Shown here piece after piece: positions 62,773 through 64,000 of a stretch of 64,000 nt of DNA (positions are counted from its first letter, which is position 1; each line of letters begins with the position of its first letter). The position numbers were made by a program, and so were the translations under genes. The notes beneath the pieces are model-generated. The model was not told where the DNA came from. It saw only the letters and a program-made list of their open reading frames with translations, and did not search any database. Source of the stretch: Paracoccus marinus (GTDB lineage Bacteria > Pseudomonadota > Alphaproteobacteria > Rhodobacterales > Rhodobacteraceae). The stretch spans positions 1-64,000 of the forward strand of contig NZ_VJYZ01000020.1 in NCBI RefSeq assembly GCF_007018965.1. Reading direction: 5' to 3'.

Positions 62773-63375
62773 ATGGCGCGCGAGGGCAGCGACGACATCC
62801 AGGCGCTGATCGCGCAGGTGGCGCGGCTGCCGGGGCTGGGGCCCCGTTCGGCGCGGCGCGTCGTGCTGGCGCTGATCCGCCGCCGCGCGACGCAGATGAC
62901 GCAGCTTGCGGCGCTGATGGCGCGGGTGGCCGAAACCTCGCGCGAGTGCGTCCGCTGCGGCAACATCGCCGAGGCCGAGCTGTGCCCGATCTGCGCCGAT
63001 CCGGGCCGCGCCAACGGCGAGCTGTGCGTCGTGGAAAGCGTGGCCGACCTGTGGGCGATGGAACGCGGTCGCGCCTTTCCGGGCCGCTACCACGTGCTGG
63101 GCGGGACGCTGTCGGCGTTGGACGAGGTCGGCCCCGACGACCTCGGCATCCCCCGCCTGCTGGACCGGATCGCCGAGGAAAACGTGACCGAGGTGATCCT
63201 TGCCCTCAACGCCACGGTCGAGGGGCAGACGACCGCCCATTACATCGCCGAGGCGCTGGAAGGGGGCTCGGTCGCCGTCACCGGCCTTGCCCACGGCGTC
63301 CCGATCGGGGGCGAGCTGGACTTTCTCGACGACGGCACGATCAGCGCGGCCCTGCGCGCGCGGCGGCGGCTGTGA
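62773..63375 (+). CDS. recR: Recombination protein RecR
   Basis: 200-aa protein of the RecFOR pathway, which loads RecA at single-strand gaps. A helix-hairpin-helix near the N terminus ([16 protein letters not shown]), the four-Cys zinc finger ([16 protein letters not shown]) and a Toprim domain ([16 protein letters not shown]) are present. ATG 62773 follows AAAGGGAAAG. The stop overlaps the GTG start of the next gene. Confidence 0.96.
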   Translation: MAREGSDDIQALIAQVARLPGLGPRSARRVVLALIRRRATQMTQLAALMARVAETSRECVRCGNIAEAELCPICADPGRANGELCVVESVADLWAMERGRAFPGRYHVLGGTLSALDEVGPDDLGIPRLLDRIAEENVTEVILALNATVEGQTTAHYIAEALEGGSVAVTGLAHGVPIGGELDFLDDGTISAALRARRRL

Positions 63376-63872
63376 ACGCGTCCGCGCCGATCCTGACCGC
63401 CGAGCAGGTCGTCCGCAACGAATGGACCGACTACAACGGCCATCTGAACATGGCCTATTACAACGTGCTGTTCGATGAGGCGGTGAACGCCGCGCTGAAC
63501 GGCCTTGGGGTGGGCCCCGACCAGGCCGCGACCGGCACCATGTCGGTGTTCACGGCCCAGGCGCATGTCCATTATCTGCGCGAACTGCATGCGGGCGACC
63601 GGGTTCGCGTGTCGCTGCGGGTGCTGGGGGTGGACGCCAAGCGGCTGCATTACGTGCAGACGATGATGCGGGCCGGCACGCACGCCGGCGAAGGCCTCGT
63701 GGCGGCGGTCAGCGAGAACCTGACCCTCAGCGTGGATCTGTCCACGCGGCGGGTGACGCCGTGGACGGCGCCGGTGTTCGCGCGCCTGCAGGCGCTCGCG
63801 GTGGCGCATGCGGACCTGCCGGTCCCGCCGCAGGTCAGGCGGGTGATCGGGCTGAACCGGCCGCCCGCATGA
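63372..63872 (+). CDS. Thioesterase-family protein (hot-dog fold)
   Basis: 166-aa 4HBT-type thioesterase. The active-site motif is [20 protein letters not shown] near residue 17 (the Asp/Asn-Gly-His pattern); the remainder is the hot-dog helix-strand layout. Such proteins hydrolyse acyl-CoA; relatives in alphaproteobacteria are often beside or fused to carnitine or betainyl-CoA enzymes, but none is here. It starts with GTG overlapping recR by four bases (GTGA). Confidence 0.87.
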   Translation: MNASAPILTAEQVVRNEWTDYNGHLNMAYYNVLFDEAVNAALNGLGVGPDQAATGTMSVFTAQAHVHYLRELHAGDRVRVSLRVLGVDAKRLHYVQTMMRAGTHAGEGLVAAVSENLTLSVDLSTRRVTPWTAPVFARLQALAVAHADLPVPPQVRRVIGLNRPPA

Positions 63873-63879
63873 AGAAGGG

Positions 63880-63904
63880 GCGCGGCGCCCGAATGGCGCC
63901 GCGC
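63880..63904 (-). terminator. Inverted repeat after the last minus-strand gene
   Basis: A 10-bp perfect inverted repeat (GCGCGGCGCC at 63880-63889 with GGCGCCGCGC at 63895-63904, five-base loop) lies between the convergent thioesterase gene and the partial gene at the window end. On the minus strand it is followed by CCCCTTCTTC, a poor T tract, so terminator function is likely but not certain. Confidence 0.5.
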
Positions 63905-63931
63905 ACCGATGATCCGGGCTTCAGCCGTGGA

Positions 63932-64000
63932 TCAGTTGGCGAGTTGCTCGACCTGCTCGGGCTGCGCGTCCACGGTGCGGGCGGGCGTGCGCGAAATCGC
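63932..64000 (-). CDS. 3' end of an unidentified gene (partial)
   Basis: The last 22 codons and stop of a minus-strand frame that runs beyond the right edge. The end reads ISRTPARTVDAQPEQVEQLAN, then TGA. It is too short to assign a family. A frame stop followed by an inverted repeat supports a real gene end. Confidence 0.5.
   Translation of the reverse strand, partial: AISRTPARTVDAQPEQVEQLAN

Noticed and set aside
1..64000. CRISPR arrays, insertion sequences, prophage genes, or toxin-antitoxin pairs
   Set aside because: No regularly spaced repeats, transposase motifs, integrase or phage structural genes were seen on either strand.

Overview
The window is a dense (about 70% G+C by eye) stretch of chromosome from an alphaproteobacterium, most likely a member of the Rhodobacterales (Rhodobacteraceae/Paracoccaceae). 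This rests on gene order and protein families: bamE / yceD-rpmF-plsX-fabH / ihfA-merR; the cell-envelope run pyrH-frr-uppS-cdsA-dxr-rseP-bamA-ompH ... fabZ-lpxA-lpxI-lpxB; argS-SPOR-nagZ; dnaX-ybaB-recR; a two-domain dCTP deaminase; an OlsB-type ornithine acyltransferase; and a short 4.5S-type SRP RNA. No plasmid, prophage, insertion sequence or CRISPR array was seen. Most genes overlap or sit a few bases apart, so start sites were chosen from Shine-Dalgarno sequences and stop/start overlaps.

Layout. 1-600: a lower-GC stretch with one weak small ORF, then tRNA-Asn with its own terminator. 0.7-6.2 kb: MBL hydrolase, an unpartnered histidine kinase, rnd, tgt, olsB. 6.3-12.1 kb: msrB, bamE, yceD, rpmF, plsX, fabH, a small DksA-like zinc protein, ihfA, merR. 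12.2-17.7 kb: tRNA-Pro, dcd, and an ABC ATPase / fused FtsX-type permease / AttH-like lipocalin operon. 17.7-22.3 kb: a 73-aa basic protein, scpB, scpA, rpsD, a Bcr/CflA efflux pump, a DUF1489 protein, tRNA-Gly. 22.5-26.0 kb: an HscC-type Hsp70 interrupted by an in-frame amber codon, a membrane-anchored J-like protein overlapping its end, and a small exported protein. 26.1-28.4 kb: two-domain VOC dioxygenase, TSUP exporter, RidA. 28.4-41.3 kb: one long minus-strand envelope cluster from pyrH down to lpxB, with nadD between ompH and fabZ and no lpxD. 41.4-46.6 kb: miaA, an AraC-type regulator, rlmE, a Ppx/GppA phosphatase and a Hint-domain protein. 46.9-51.7 kb: a 56-aa membrane protein, a CoxE-like VWA protein, an M48 peptidase, a membrane alpha/beta hydrolase translationally coupled to a cytochrome P450. 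51.7-59.2 kb: group III truncated haemoglobin, nagZ, SPOR protein, argS, a CpdB/UshA-like phosphoesterase, a PEP-mutase/isocitrate-lyase family protein. 59.3-64 kb: SRP RNA, nudC, dnaX, ybaB, recR, a thioesterase, and the 3' end of a minus-strand gene.

How it fits together. Most of the window is core machinery: outer-membrane construction (BamA, BamE, an OmpH/Skp-like chaperone, RseP, lipid A enzymes LpxA/I/B, FabZ, undecaprenyl and CDP-diacylglycerol synthesis), phospholipid and fatty-acid initiation (PlsX, FabH), translation (S4, L32, Frr, three tRNAs, ArgS, Tgt, MiaA, RlmE) and replication/recombination (DnaX, RecR, ScpAB, IHF). The less ordinary parts are the amber-interrupted HscC/J-protein locus, the Hint protein, the hydrolase-P450 pair and the AttEFGH-like exporter. 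I did not find a clearly new multi-gene system; the strongest oddity is the amber codon in hscC.
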